Positions 1-8,831 of a DNA stretch of 64,000 nt are shown one piece after another; the stretch's first letter is position 1, and every line of letters begins with the position of its first letter. This stretch comes from Achromobacter sp. UMC46. GTDB lineage: Bacteria > Pseudomonadota > Gammaproteobacteria > Burkholderiales > Burkholderiaceae_B. The position numbers and the translations under genes are program-made. Where the stretch lies: positions 62,001-126,000 of the forward strand of contig NZ_LZZS01000030.1 of assembly GCF_014170335.1 (NCBI RefSeq). Reading direction: 5' to 3'. The notes beneath the pieces were generated by a model. The model was not told where the DNA came from. It searched no databases and was given only the letters and a program-made list of their open reading frames with translations.

Positions 1-125
1 GCCAATCCACACTGCGAGTGGACCGCGCGCCGGCGCTGCTGGGCCAGCACACGGCCGAGGTATTGGCCGAACTGGGACTGAGCGCGGCGCAGATCCAGGA
101 CTACCGCGACCGCAAGATCATCTGA
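1..125 (+). CDS. Type III CoA-transferase (CaiB/BaiF), C-terminal fragment
   Basis: The reading frame enters from outside the window and ends at TGA 123-125. The last 40 residues include LLGQHTAEVLAELGLS, the usual C-terminal signature of CaiB/BaiF CoA-transferases; the complete paralogue at 1042-2265 ends in a very similar LLGEHTAEILRAELGL. The family moves CoA between carboxylic acids without a free CoA intermediate. The enoyl-CoA hydratase gene starts 21 bp downstream, so this is probably an upstream member of the same catabolic operon. The substrate cannot be read from the fragment. Confidence 0.85.
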   Translation, partial: QSTLRVDRAPALLGQHTAEVLAELGLSAAQIQDYRDRKII

Positions 126-146
126 CCGGACAACAAGGAGACCACT

Positions 147-944
147 ATGAACATGCCGGAGAATCTGGCCGGGCCCTATACCGCGCTGGACGTCCGTATC
201 GACGACGGCGTCGCCACCATCCTGCTGGCCAATCCCCCCGTCAATGCGCTCAGCACGGAAATGATGAACGAGCTGTCGTGGGTGCTGGACCGGATTTCCG
301 AGACGCCCGAGGTGCGCGCGGTCGTGCTGTCAGGCCAGGGCAAGACCTTCTGCGCGGGCGCCGACTTGAAGAACCGCGCCGCCACCATCAAGGGGCCGGG
401 CGACCTGCCGCAGCATTCACGCCGCACTCGCGAGTGCTTCCATGCGATCCGCGAGTGCGCCAAGCCGGTGGTAGGCGCGATCAATGGCGCGGCGCTGGGC
501 GCGGGGCTGGCCATCGTGGCCTCGTGCGACATTCTGCTGGCGTCATCCGACGCCGTGGTGGGCCTGCCCGAAATCAACGTCGGGCTGCTGGGCGGTGGGC
601 GCCACGGAATGCGCTTGTTCGGCCATTCGCGGTTGCGGCGAATGATGCTGACCGGGCTGCGCGTGGACGGCAACGAGCTGTACCGGCTCGGTATCGTCGA
701 GGAAGCGCTGCCGGCCGAGGCGCTGATGCCGCGAGCACTGGAACTGGCGCGCGAACTGGCATCCAAGAGCCCGCTGGCAACCATCCTGGCCAAGCAGACG
801 CTCAACGCCATCGAGGACATGAGCCTGCGCGACGGCTACCGCTACGAGCAGGACATGACGGCGGCCATCGCCAAGACCGAGGACGCCCTGGAAGCGCGCC
901 GCGCCTTCCTGGAAAAGCGCGCGCCGGTGTTCCAGGGCCGCTAG
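147..944 (+). CDS. Enoyl-CoA hydratase/isomerase family protein
   Basis: This 265-residue protein of the crotonase fold probably hydrates or isomerises an enoyl-CoA in the cytoplasm. Visible signatures are CAGADL at residues 69-74, the oxyanion-hole region NGAALGAGLAIVASCDI at 113-129, and PEINVGLLGGG at 141-151, where Glu142 is at a typical catalytic position. The start is set by AAGGAG eight bases before ATG. It sits between two CaiB/BaiF CoA-transferases and before an acyl-CoA dehydrogenase, which suggests beta-oxidation-like breakdown of an acid activated by CoA transfer. The actual substrate is unknown. Confidence 0.9.
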   Translation: MNMPENLAGPYTALDVRIDDGVATILLANPPVNALSTEMMNELSWVLDRISETPEVRAVVLSGQGKTFCAGADLKNRAATIKGPGDLPQHSRRTRECFHAIRECAKPVVGAINGAALGAGLAIVASCDILLASSDAVVGLPEINVGLLGGGRHGMRLFGHSRLRRMMLTGLRVDGNELYRLGIVEEALPAEALMPRALELARELASKSPLATILAKQTLNAIEDMSLRDGYRYEQDMTAAIAKTEDALEARRAFLEKRAPVFQGR

Positions 945-1041
945 CCGGGGCCCGACGCGACCTATTGCAGCTATCGCGGTGGCGTTGCAGGTGCAAGGCC
1001 GAGCGCTACCCATATTTCAAGAAAAATACCGAGGAGACGAC

Positions 1042-2265
1042 ATGACGAGCGCGTTGGACGGCGTGAAGGTGCTGGACCTGAGCCGCGTGTTTTCGGGGCC
1101 CTGGGCCGCGCAGATGCTGGCCGACTTCGGCGCCGAGGTGATCAAGGTCGAGCGCCCGGGGCGCGGCGACGATGTACGCCATCAAGGCTACCCTATGCCC
1201 GGCCGCGATGGCTCGCCCGGTCCGCAGACCTCGTCGTTCGTGGCGATGAACCGCGGCAAGAAGTCGCTGACCATCGACATTTCGCGATCCGAGGGCCAGG
1301 CGTTGGTGCGCCGGCTGGCGCAGCAAGCGGACATCGTCATCGAGAACTTCAAAGCCGGCGACCTGCGCCGCTACGGACTGGACTACGCGGCACTGTCGGC
1401 GGTCAACCCGCGGCTGGTGTATTGCTCGATCACCGGCTTCGGCCAAACCGGGCCCTACAGCCATTTGCCGGGCTATGACCCGATCTTCCAATCGATGAGC
1501 GGGTTGATGAGCGTGACCGGCGTGCCTGACGGCGAGCCGGGCGCCGGGCCGGTCAAGGCGGGCTACTCGGTGTCGGACCTGACCGCCGGCTTTTATGCGG
1601 TGTGCGCCATTCTGGCGGCGCTGCGACACCGCGACCAGATATCGGGCGCAGGCCAGCACATCGACCTGGCGCTGCTGGACGCGCAGATCGCGGCGCTGTC
1701 GCACATCGGCATGAACTATCTGGCCAGCGGGCAGTTGCCGGCCCGCATGGGGTCGGCCTCGCAGATCACCGCGCCGTTCCGGGCGTTCGAGTGCCGCGAC
1801 GGGCACCTGATGGTGGCGGTGGGCAATGACTCGCAGTTCAGCAGCTTCTGCGACGTGATCGGCTTGCCGGACTTGGGGCGCGATGCGCGCTTTGATACCA
1901 ACCCCAAGCGCGCCGGCGCGCAAGCGGACCTGTCGCGGCTGATAGAACCCGCGATGCGCGCTCGCACCGTGCAGGATTGGAACCAGGCGCTGGCGGCGGC
2001 CAATGTACCCTGCGGGCCGATCTACACCATGGACCAGGTGTTCCAGGATCCGCAGGTGCGGCACCGCGAAGTGCTCGGCAAGGTGGAGCATCCTCAGGTG
2101 GGGCGCATACCGGTCATTCGCAACCCGATCCATTTTTCCGGCACACCGATCACAAGCGGGCTGCCCCCGCCCTTGCTGGGCGAGCACACGGCCGAGATCC
2201 TGCGTGCCGAGCTGGGGCTGCGCGAGGATGAGATCGCCCGGCTACGGGAAGCGGGCATCGTATGA
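1042..2265 (+). CDS. CaiB/BaiF CoA-transferase family protein
   Basis: This is a 407-residue type III CoA-transferase. Family landmarks are VLDLSRVFSGPWAAQMLADF and GAEVIKVERP near the N-terminus, NRGKKSLTIDI near residue 70, DIVIENFKAG, SITGFGQTGPY, and a C-terminal LLGEHTAEILRAELGL. An earlier in-frame start at 979 is less likely because GAGGAG lies just before ATG 1042. The stop overlaps the next start by 4 bp (ATGA), so it is translationally coupled to the acyl-CoA dehydrogenase. With the fragment at the window start, this makes two CoA-transferases in one operon, which may act on different acids or form a heteromer. Confidence 0.9.
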   Translation: MTSALDGVKVLDLSRVFSGPWAAQMLADFGAEVIKVERPGRGDDVRHQGYPMPGRDGSPGPQTSSFVAMNRGKKSLTIDISRSEGQALVRRLAQQADIVIENFKAGDLRRYGLDYAALSAVNPRLVYCSITGFGQTGPYSHLPGYDPIFQSMSGLMSVTGVPDGEPGAGPVKAGYSVSDLTAGFYAVCAILAALRHRDQISGAGQHIDLALLDAQIAALSHIGMNYLASGQLPARMGSASQITAPFRAFECRDGHLMVAVGNDSQFSSFCDVIGLPDLGRDARFDTNPKRAGAQADLSRLIEPAMRARTVQDWNQALAAANVPCGPIYTMDQVFQDPQVRHREVLGKVEHPQVGRIPVIRNPIHFSGTPITSGLPPPLLGEHTAEILRAELGLREDEIARLREAGIV

Positions 2266-4592
2266 GCAGCGTGGACCATGAGCTGATCGAAGAAATCCGC
2301 GACAGCGCGCGCGATTTCCTGCAACGCCGCGACCAGCGCCAGCGCATGCGCCGCGCGGCCCCCGTGGATCGCGACTACTGGCGCGAAATTGCCGGCGTCG
2401 GCTGGCTGGGCATGAGCGTTCCCGAGGCGCAAGGCGGCCTGGGGCTGGGCTGGCGGGCGATGGCGGCGGTGCTGGAGGAAGCGGGCCGCGCGCAACTGCC
2501 GGAGCCGCTGGTGGGCGCGGGCGTGCTACCCGTGACGCTGCTGGCGCGGATCACGCCGGTCGCGGCCGCACGCCGCGATGCGCTGCTGCAGGCAGTGTGC
2601 GCCGGCGAAAGCTTGGTCGGACTGGCGTGGCAGGAGACCGAGGGCCAACTGGAGGCCGGCGAGGCTGCCACGGCCTTTGGCGTCAGCGTGATCGAGCGCG
2701 AAGGCGCATATGTGCTCAACGGCGAGAAGCGCCACGTCGTGCCGGGCGCCGGCGTCGACGGCTGGCTGGTCACGGCCGACGGCGAACACGGGACTGCCCT
2801 CTTCTTCGTCGCGGCCGGCACGCCGGGCGTGACGGCCCATGTGCACGAGCGCGCCGACGGCAGCCCCGCTTGCCATCTGGCAATCGAAGCCGCCATCGTT
2901 CCGGCGGAGGCGTTGCTGGCGCGCGATGACGTGCTGGACGCGGTCGACGAGGCGCTGGACCTGGGCCGGCTGATGCAGTCGGCAGAACTCGTGGGCGTGG
3001 CCCGGCAGGTGCTGGCCGATTCGGTGGCCTATCTGAATACGCGCCAGCAGTTCGGCCGGCCATTGGCGTCTTTCCAAGCCTTGCAGCACCGGCTGGTAGA
3101 TACGGCCATGCAGGTCGAGCTGGCGGCCAACAGCCTGCTGGATGCGCTCGATACGCTCGACGCGCGGCCCGACGACGCCACCCTGCGCAAGACGGCGGCC
3201 AGCCGCGCCAAGGCCCGCGCCGCGCGCGCGGGGCTCGAAGCCACGCGGCTGGCGATCCAGCTGCACGGCGCCATCGGCTATACCGAGGAATGCGACGTCA
3301 GCCTGTATTTCCGCAGCGCGTTGCATTTGGCGGCGTGGCTGGGCAACGCCAGCGCGCACCGCCAGCGCTATGGCGCCCTGGCGGCGCTGCCTGCGTCCGC
3401 TCCCGACGGCGACGAGGCCGCGCCGGTGACGGACTTCCCGCGTACGGCCGACTGGAACGGCATGCCGGAAGCGGACTTCCGCCGGCTGGTACGCGGCTTC
3501 TTCCGCGCCCGCTATCCCGAACACCTGCGCCATGTGCCGTGGCGGCTGCATTGGGACGAGATCAAGGACTGGTACGACACGCTGTCGCGCCAGGGCTGGA
3601 TCGCTCCGTCGTGGCCGCGCGAGCATGGCGGCATGGCGTTGTCGCCCGCGCGCCAGATCGCCTTCATCGAAGAGGCCGAGCGCCACGGGGTGGCGCGCGC
3701 GCCGGATCAGGGGCTGGTGATGCTGGGGCCGATCCTGATCCGCTACGGCACCGAAGAACAGCGCAAGCGCTTCCTGCCCGGCATCCTGTCGGGCAAGGCA
3801 GTTTGGGCACAAGGCTATTCGGAACCGAACGCCGGCTCGGACCTGGCGTCGCTGCGTTGCGAGGCGTTGGTGGATGGCGACGAATTGGTGGTCAGCGGCC
3901 AGAAGACCTGGTCCACGCTGGCGCAGGACGCTACCCATATGTTCATGCTGGTGCGCACGGACAAGACGGTCAAGAAGCAGGCCGGCATCAGCTTCCTGCT
4001 GGTGGACCTGTCCAGCCCGGGCGTGAGCCGTCGTCCCATCCGCACGCTGTCAGGACACGCGGAATTCTGCGAGGTGTTTTTCGACCAGGTGCGCGTGCCG
4101 CGCGCCAATATCGTGGGGGACCTGAATGCCGGCTGGGGCATCGCCAAGGCCCTGCTGGGCTTCGAGCGGCTGTTCAGCGGCAGCCCCAAGCATGCCAACC
4201 ATGCTTTGCAGCAGATCTTCAGCATCGCGCGCCAGCGGGGCCTGCTGGCCGATCCGGCGTTTGCCGATCGACTGGCCGAGCTTCGCATGGATGCGGCCGA
4301 CCTGACCGCCATGTATGGCGTGTTCGCCGACCTTGCCAAGGCGGGGCGGACGTTGCCCCCGGAGCTGTCCCTGCTGAAGATCTGGGCCACGGAGACCCAC
4401 GAGCGGCTGGGTGCCCTGCTGATCCAGATCGCCGAGGAATACGGCGGCGCGGACATGCGGCTGGGCTATGGCAACGGTCAGGTGCACGCGCTGGCGCCGT
4501 ACGTCAATGCGCTGGCGGCCACCATTTTCAGCGGCACCAACGAGATCCAGCGCAATATCTACGCCAGACAGCTTGGGCTGGAAGGCGCATGA
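2262..4592 (+). CDS. Tandem (double) acyl-CoA dehydrogenase
   Basis: At 776 residues this is about twice a normal acyl-CoA dehydrogenase. Residues 1 to about 370 form one ACAD-like unit (LGMSVPEAQGGLGLGW, then LNTRQQFGRPLASFQALQHR and QLHGAIGYTEE). Residues from about 390 to the end form a second (EPNAGSDLASL, then FSGTNEIQRNIYARQLGL). Such units are more often two adjacent genes whose products pair; here they are one chain with a Pro/Asp-rich linker. FAD-dependent alpha,beta-dehydrogenation of an acyl-CoA is inferred. The start overlaps the CoA-transferase stop by 4 bp. Confidence 0.9.
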   Translation: MSSVDHELIEEIRDSARDFLQRRDQRQRMRRAAPVDRDYWREIAGVGWLGMSVPEAQGGLGLGWRAMAAVLEEAGRAQLPEPLVGAGVLPVTLLARITPVAAARRDALLQAVCAGESLVGLAWQETEGQLEAGEAATAFGVSVIEREGAYVLNGEKRHVVPGAGVDGWLVTADGEHGTALFFVAAGTPGVTAHVHERADGSPACHLAIEAAIVPAEALLARDDVLDAVDEALDLGRLMQSAELVGVARQVLADSVAYLNTRQQFGRPLASFQALQHRLVDTAMQVELAANSLLDALDTLDARPDDATLRKTAASRAKARAARAGLEATRLAIQLHGAIGYTEECDVSLYFRSALHLAAWLGNASAHRQRYGALAALPASAPDGDEAAPVTDFPRTADWNGMPEADFRRLVRGFFRARYPEHLRHVPWRLHWDEIKDWYDTLSRQGWIAPSWPREHGGMALSPARQIAFIEEAERHGVARAPDQGLVMLGPILIRYGTEEQRKRFLPGILSGKAVWAQGYSEPNAGSDLASLRCEALVDGDELVVSGQKTWSTLAQDATHMFMLVRTDKTVKKQAGISFLLVDLSSPGVSRRPIRTLSGHAEFCEVFFDQVRVPRANIVGDLNAGWGIAKALLGFERLFSGSPKHANHALQQIFSIARQRGLLADPAFADRLAELRMDAADLTAMYGVFADLAKAGRTLPPELSLLKIWATETHERLGALLIQIAEEYGGADMRLGYGNGQVHALAPYVNALAATIFSGTNEIQRNIYARQLGLEGA

Positions 4593-4599
4593 CAACAAC

Positions 4600-4620
4600 G
4601 CGCCGGCCCCGAGCCGGCGC
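4600..4620 (+). other. Stem-loop between dehydrogenase and Bug receptor genes
   Basis: GCGCCGGC and GCCGGCGC form a perfect 8-bp stem around a CCCGA loop, just before the CAGGAG ribosome-binding site of the receptor gene. There is no U-tract, so it looks more like an RNA-stabilising or attenuating hairpin inside the operon than a full terminator. Hairpins before solute-receptor genes often allow separate dosage; that role is inference. Confidence 0.4.
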
Positions 4621-4636
4621 CACAGGAGAGAGACAC

Positions 4637-5608
4637 ATGAAAAAAACAACCGCATTGACGGTGGTGGCCCTGCTGCTGGGCACCGCGTTCACTAGCGCCA
4701 GCCAGGCGGCCGCGCCGTGGCCGAGCCAGCCGATCCGCCTGATCGTGCCCTACCCGCCCGGCGGTTCGGTCGACAACCTGGCGCGGTTGCTGGCGCCGGC
4801 GCTGGGCCAGCGGCTGGGCCAGACCATCGTGATCGAAAACAAGGCCGGCGCCAGCGGCACCATCGGCGTGGACGCCACGGTACGCGCCACGCCCGACGGC
4901 AACACCTTCGGTTTCGGCGTGCCGGGCGCCATCACCGGCCTGCCGCACGTGATGAAGGTGCCGTACGACGTGTCCAAGATCCAGTACGTATCTCTGGTGG
5001 CGCGCATTCCGCTGGTGATTGTGGTCAACCCGGCGCTGCCCGACACGACGCTGGGCGCGTTCGTCGAGAGCGCCCGGCGCCAGCCCGGCAAGTACAACTA
5101 TGGCTCGGCCGGCAACGTCACCACGCCGCACCTGGGCGGCGAACTGCTCAAGCAGCAGACCGGCATCGACATCATGCACGTGCCGTACAAGGGCGCCTCG
5201 CCCGCGGTCACGGCGCTGCTGTCCAACGAGGTGCAGATGTTTCCGGGCGACACCTCGGCGGTGCTGGCCTTCATCAAGGCGGGCAAGCTGCGCACGCTGG
5301 CAGTGGCCAGCCCGACGCGCTTCGAGGGGCTGCCCGACGTGCCGACCACCAAGGAAGCGGGTTTTCCCGATGTGATCGTGGAATCGAACTACGGCATCAT
5401 CGCCGCGACCGGCACGCCGCCGGACATCGTGCAGAAGATGTCGCAAGCGATCGCCCAGACGCTGGCCGACCCGGCCCTGCGGCAGAAGATGATCGACCAG
5501 GGCGCGATTCCGACTGCGACCACGCCCGAGGCCTACCAGGCGCTGATGCAGGCCGAGTCGAAGAAATGGGGCGAGGTGATCCGGCGCGGCAAGTTGGGGC
5601 TGGAATAA
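4637..5608 (+). CDS. Bug-type tripartite tricarboxylate transporter receptor
   Basis: This 323-residue periplasmic solute receptor has a clear signal peptide (MKKTTALTVVALLLGTAF, cleavage after SQAA) and the Bug signature IRLIVPYPPGGSVDNLAR. Further family marks are VIENKAGASGTIG, NYGSAG and HVPYKGASPAV. Bug proteins usually deliver carboxylates to TctAB permeases, but no TctA or TctB gene is in this window. It closes the acyl-CoA catabolic operon, so it probably captures that pathway's substrate. ATG 4637 follows AGGAGAGAGAC. Confidence 0.92.
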   Translation: MKKTTALTVVALLLGTAFTSASQAAAPWPSQPIRLIVPYPPGGSVDNLARLLAPALGQRLGQTIVIENKAGASGTIGVDATVRATPDGNTFGFGVPGAITGLPHVMKVPYDVSKIQYVSLVARIPLVIVVNPALPDTTLGAFVESARRQPGKYNYGSAGNVTTPHLGGELLKQQTGIDIMHVPYKGASPAVTALLSNEVQMFPGDTSAVLAFIKAGKLRTLAVASPTRFEGLPDVPTTKEAGFPDVIVESNYGIIAATGTPPDIVQKMSQAIAQTLADPALRQKMIDQGAIPTATTPEAYQALMQAESKKWGEVIRRGKLGLE

Positions 5609-5671
5609 CCCCATGCCGGGCCGCTTTTGCCCTACCCTTATGCCGTCTCTTTCGTTGCCGCCATTTCGATC

Positions 5672-6634
5672 ATGCCACCTGCCAAAGCCACGGGCCTGAG
5701 CCTGGACGTCACCGCCGACCTGCACAAGTGGCGGGCCTTCCTGGCCATTGCGGAACTTGGCAGCATCTCGCGCGCCGCCCTCTACCTGGATCAGGACCAG
5801 TCGGTGCTCAGCCGCCGCATCAACGCCCTGGAACGCGAGTGCAACGCGCGGCTGTTCAACCGCACCGGCCGCGGCGTGCACCTGTCCGAAGTGGGCGAAC
5901 GCCTGTTTCCACTGGTGCGCACCCTGCTGGGCGACGCCGAGCGGCTGGAACTGGAACTGAACGGCGAAGCGCGCGAGCCGGCCGGCGAGGTCACGCTCGG
6001 GCTGCTGCCGTCCACCGCGCATCCGCTGATCCGAAGGCTGTTCTCGCGGCTGCGCAAGCAGTTTCCCAAGGTACACCTGAAGATCCTGGAAGGTTCCAGC
6101 GGGCAGATCGAGGAATGGCTGACCGACAGCCGCGTCGACATCGCCATCCTGTACCGCTACGGCGACAAGTGCCCGCCGGGCGAACTGGCGCTGGCATCGG
6201 TCGATTCTTACCTGGTCGGCGCGGCCGGCGATCCCCTGACGCACGCCGGCGAGGTCGTCTTCGAGCAACTGGACGGCCTGCCCTTCATCCTGCCGGGCGC
6301 GCCCAACGGCCTGCGCAATGCGCTGGACGGGCTGGCGCGGGCGCGCAAGATCACCATCGCGCCGCTGATCGAGGCCGATTCGCTGCCATTGATGAAGTCC
6401 ATCGTCGAACACGAGCACATGTACACGGTGCTGCCGCTGCACGCGGTCTGGCAGGAGGTGCAGGAAGGCCGCCTCAGCATCGCGGCGCTGCGCGATCCCA
6501 CCATGGGCCGCATCATCTCGATGGCGTTCGCCCGTGCCAAGGGGCCGGGCCGCACCGTCACCGAGGTTGCGGCGCAGATCCAGAGCCTGGTGCGCGAGAT
6601 CGGCGGCGAAGGCGTGTGGCACGCCAGCCCCTGA
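5672..6634 (+). CDS. LysR-family transcriptional regulator
   Basis: The protein has an N-terminal winged helix-turn-helix (LAIAELGSISRAALYLDQDQ, then LSRRINALERE) and a periplasmic-binding-like effector domain (VTLGLLPSTAHPLIRRLF onward), about 320 residues in all. A TTG at 5627 would add 15 residues; ATG 5672 gives a normal LysR length and is preferred, though neither has a strong ribosome-binding site. It follows the Bug receptor by 63 bp in the same direction and converges on the (-) catabolic operon, so it may regulate either cluster. Confidence 0.88.
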   Translation: MPPAKATGLSLDVTADLHKWRAFLAIAELGSISRAALYLDQDQSVLSRRINALERECNARLFNRTGRGVHLSEVGERLFPLVRTLLGDAERLELELNGEAREPAGEVTLGLLPSTAHPLIRRLFSRLRKQFPKVHLKILEGSSGQIEEWLTDSRVDIAILYRYGDKCPPGELALASVDSYLVGAAGDPLTHAGEVVFEQLDGLPFILPGAPNGLRNALDGLARARKITIAPLIEADSLPLMKSIVEHEHMYTVLPLHAVWQEVQEGRLSIAALRDPTMGRIISMAFARAKGPGRTVTEVAAQIQSLVREIGGEGVWHASP

Positions 6635-6652
6635 CGGGGCCGCCGGCCCGTT

Positions 6653-7555
6653 TCAAGCGAAACCGTAAAGCCGCGCCGGGTTGTCGACCCAGACCTTGCG
6701 GCGCAAGCCGTCATCGCCCAGCCAGCGCTGCGCCACGGCCACCAGCGCGTCGGCCGAGGGCGCCGATTGGCCCATGCGCACGAAGGGCCAGTCCGAACCC
6801 CACAGCAACTGGTCGGGATTGGCGTCCACGAAGGCGTCGTGGATGAAGCGCGCGTTCTCGTAGTCGGGCGCGCTGCCCACGCGGCACAGCGTCAGCTTCA
6901 TCCAGATGCGGCCCTCGGCCAGCAAGCCGCGCAGCAACTGGAACGCGGGATCCAGCTGGCCACGCGCGGGCACCAGGCTGCCGAGGTGGTCGATCACCAG
7001 CGGCAGGTCCAATTTCGCCAGCGTCGGCAGGTGCCGCAGGTAGGTGTCGCACGGGGCCCAGAGCTGCGCATGCAGGCCGTGATGCTTCATGCGCGGGGCG
7101 AGCGCGGCGACCTGGTCAAAGCCAACGCTGCCCGGGAACAGGTTGCCGGCCGGATCGCGCGCCTCAACGAAGCGCAGCCCGCGCACACCGCCGTCGTACA
7201 GGGCGCGCAGTTGCGCATCGCTGACCGACGGGTCGGCCACGGCGATGCCGCGCAGGCGCTCGCCGCCCTGTGCCAGAGCATCCAGCAAGGCCTCGGGATG
7301 GGTACCGTAGGGCGCGGGCTGCACCAGCACCCCTCGCGCGGCGCCCAAGGTGTCCAGCATATGCAGGTAGCGCCCCGCCGGCGCGTCGGGCGCGGCATAG
7401 GATGACGGGTGCCACAGCGGGAAGCGGCCGTATGGGCCAAACACGTGACAGTGCGTGTCGCAGGCCTTTGGCGGCAAGGGCTGTGCGGGGGCCACCGGCA
7501 TGCGCGGCGTCTCGACAGTAGCTGGCACATAGGCGCTTGCGGCGTCACGGGTCAT
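6653..7555 (-). CDS. Amidohydrolase (2-pyrone-4,6-dicarboxylate lactonase-like)
   Basis: A 300-residue metal-dependent hydrolase of the amidohydrolase-2 TIM-barrel group. ACDTHCHVFGPYGRFPL near the N-terminus carries the first His-x-His metal pair, DLPLVIDHLGSL is the middle His region, and LLWGSDWPFVRMG gives the C-terminal Asp. This pattern is shared by 2-pyrone-4,6-dicarboxylate lactonase and related lactonases. ATG 7555 overlaps the upstream stop by 4 bp (ATGA), which decides it over a GTG at 7561. It is the last gene of a six-gene (-) operon. Ring-cleavage-product hydrolysis is likely, but the substrate is unknown. Confidence 0.88.
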   Translation of the reverse strand: MTRDAASAYVPATVETPRMPVAPAQPLPPKACDTHCHVFGPYGRFPLWHPSSYAAPDAPAGRYLHMLDTLGAARGVLVQPAPYGTHPEALLDALAQGGERLRGIAVADPSVSDAQLRALYDGGVRGLRFVEARDPAGNLFPGSVGFDQVAALAPRMKHHGLHAQLWAPCDTYLRHLPTLAKLDLPLVIDHLGSLVPARGQLDPAFQLLRGLLAEGRIWMKLTLCRVGSAPDYENARFIHDAFVDANPDQLLWGSDWPFVRMGQSAPSADALVAVAQRWLGDDGLRRKVWVDNPARLYGFA

Positions 7556-8166
7556 GCCCACCCCCGCCCGGCCAGCGGAGCCAGATGGCTCAGCGCCGGA
7601 TGGCCATCCTGTTGCGGCAGGTCCAGCGGCGCGGGCGCGTCGTCCGGCATCGGGATCTGGTGCGCGTTCAGCGTCATCGACACCATGGTGTAGTAGCCGA
7701 TCACGGCGGTCAGTTCGACCACGCCGACGGCGGCCCAGCGTTCAACGGCCTCGGCATACAACGTTGGATCAACCTGGCCGGTCTCCTGCAACTGGCGGGC
7801 ATAGGCGTAGACGATCTCGTCTTCGCGACTGTCGAACTGCGGCTCGCGCCGCGCCTGGATGGCGTCCAGCACCGCCTGGGCAATGCCGGCGGCGCGGGCG
7901 GCCTGCGCGTGGATGTGCCATTCGATCTGGCTGTTCCAGCGCCGCGCGGTCACCACGATGGCCAGTTCGCTGACGCGCGGCGGCAGGCTGGTGCCAAAGC
8001 GCAGCAAGGCGCCCAGCGCCTGCCAGCGTTCGGCCAGATCGGGATTGTGCAGCGCCGCGCGCAAGGGGCCGACCAGCCGACCGCGCGGGCCGGAGACGAT
8101 GCGCTCGTAGACGCGCTTCTGGTCGTCGTTCATGCTGTCGGGCGTGGGCAAGGGAATACGGCTCAT
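7552..8166 (-). CDS. Carboxymuconolactone decarboxylase-like (AhpD-fold) protein
   Basis: About 204 residues with the alpha-helical CMD/AhpD fold: GTSLPPRVSELAIVVTAR, then WNSQIEWHIHAQAARAAG and a later VVELTAVIGYYTMVSMTLNA. The redox CxxC of AhpD is absent, which fits a carboxymuconolactone-decarboxylase-type role. The start at 8166 follows GAAGGACG; an adjacent ATG at 8169 is possible. It is coupled to the amidohydrolase by an ATGA overlap. The pair resembles steps of protocatechuate-type ring-cleavage pathways, though that is inferred. Confidence 0.85.
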   Translation of the reverse strand: MSRIPLPTPDSMNDDQKRVYERIVSGPRGRLVGPLRAALHNPDLAERWQALGALLRFGTSLPPRVSELAIVVTARRWNSQIEWHIHAQAARAAGIAQAVLDAIQARREPQFDSREDEIVYAYARQLQETGQVDPTLYAEAVERWAAVGVVELTAVIGYYTMVSMTLNAHQIPMPDDAPAPLDLPQQDGHPALSHLAPLAGRGWA

Positions 8167-8179
8167 CATCGTCCTTCGT

Positions 8180-8794
8180 TCAAGGGGTCTCTTCGGGCTG
8201 GCTGCGCTGCACCGAGGGGCGCGCACTGAAGTCCTGGTGCCAGGCGGCCAGCTGCGGATGTCCGTCGCGCCAGACCCGTTCCGGGAAACGATAGTCCAGA
8301 TACGACAGCGCGCAGCCGATGGCGATCAGGCCCAGGTCAAAGCGGCTGGCTTGCAAGGTCGGCGCTTCGGCTTCCAAAGCGGCCAACACCGCCTGTACCT
8401 TGAGCGCGAACGCGTCCAGCCACGCCGGGGTCTGCTTATCGACCGGCTTGTTGCGCTCCTGCCGATACAGCAGCAGCACGTCCAGGAAACCGTCGCCCAG
8501 CGCCTGGCGGCGTTCGGCCAAAAGGCGCGCGGCCGGTTCCGCGGGCAGCAGGCCGGCGCCGGTCAAGCCGTCCAGGTAGGCGCAGATGACGCGCGAATCA
8601 TAGACCGGCGTGCCGTCATCCAGCACCAGTGTCGGCAGCTTGATCAATGGGTTGTCGGCCATCAGGTCGAGGTTGGGCTTGTCCATCGCAACCGGTGTGC
8701 GCACCAATGTCACGCGGTCCGCAATGCCGGCTTCGTACAGGACGATCATCACCTTGCGCACGAAGGGCGAACGCGGCGACCAATGCAGTTTCAT
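8180..8794 (-). CDS. Glutathione S-transferase family protein
   Basis: This is a 204-residue soluble GST. The N-terminal thioredoxin-like domain begins MKLHWSPRSPFVRKVMIVLY and contains LPTLVLDDGTPVYDSRVICA, the glutathione-binding region around a Pro and DSR(V/I). A helical C-terminal domain follows (LLLYRQERNKP, later FDLGLIAIGCALSYLDYRFP). ATG 8794 gives the expected family length. It lies 13 bp before the CMD-like gene, so it is probably co-transcribed and may handle a reactive or halogenated pathway intermediate. Confidence 0.9.
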   Translation of the reverse strand: MKLHWSPRSPFVRKVMIVLYEAGIADRVTLVRTPVAMDKPNLDLMADNPLIKLPTLVLDDGTPVYDSRVICAYLDGLTGAGLLPAEPAARLLAERRQALGDGFLDVLLLYRQERNKPVDKQTPAWLDAFALKVQAVLAALEAEAPTLQASRFDLGLIAIGCALSYLDYRFPERVWRDGHPQLAAWHQDFSARPSVQRSQPEETP

Positions 8795-8831
8795 CAACAG
8801 GCTCCCAAAAGATTCAGAATCGTGGCGTGGC

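Noticed and set aside
4559..6622. 687-residue (-) frame opposite the Bug receptor and LysR genes
   Set aside because: Shadow of two well-supported (+) genes; the text is Arg/Gln/Asp-rich with no recognisable fold.
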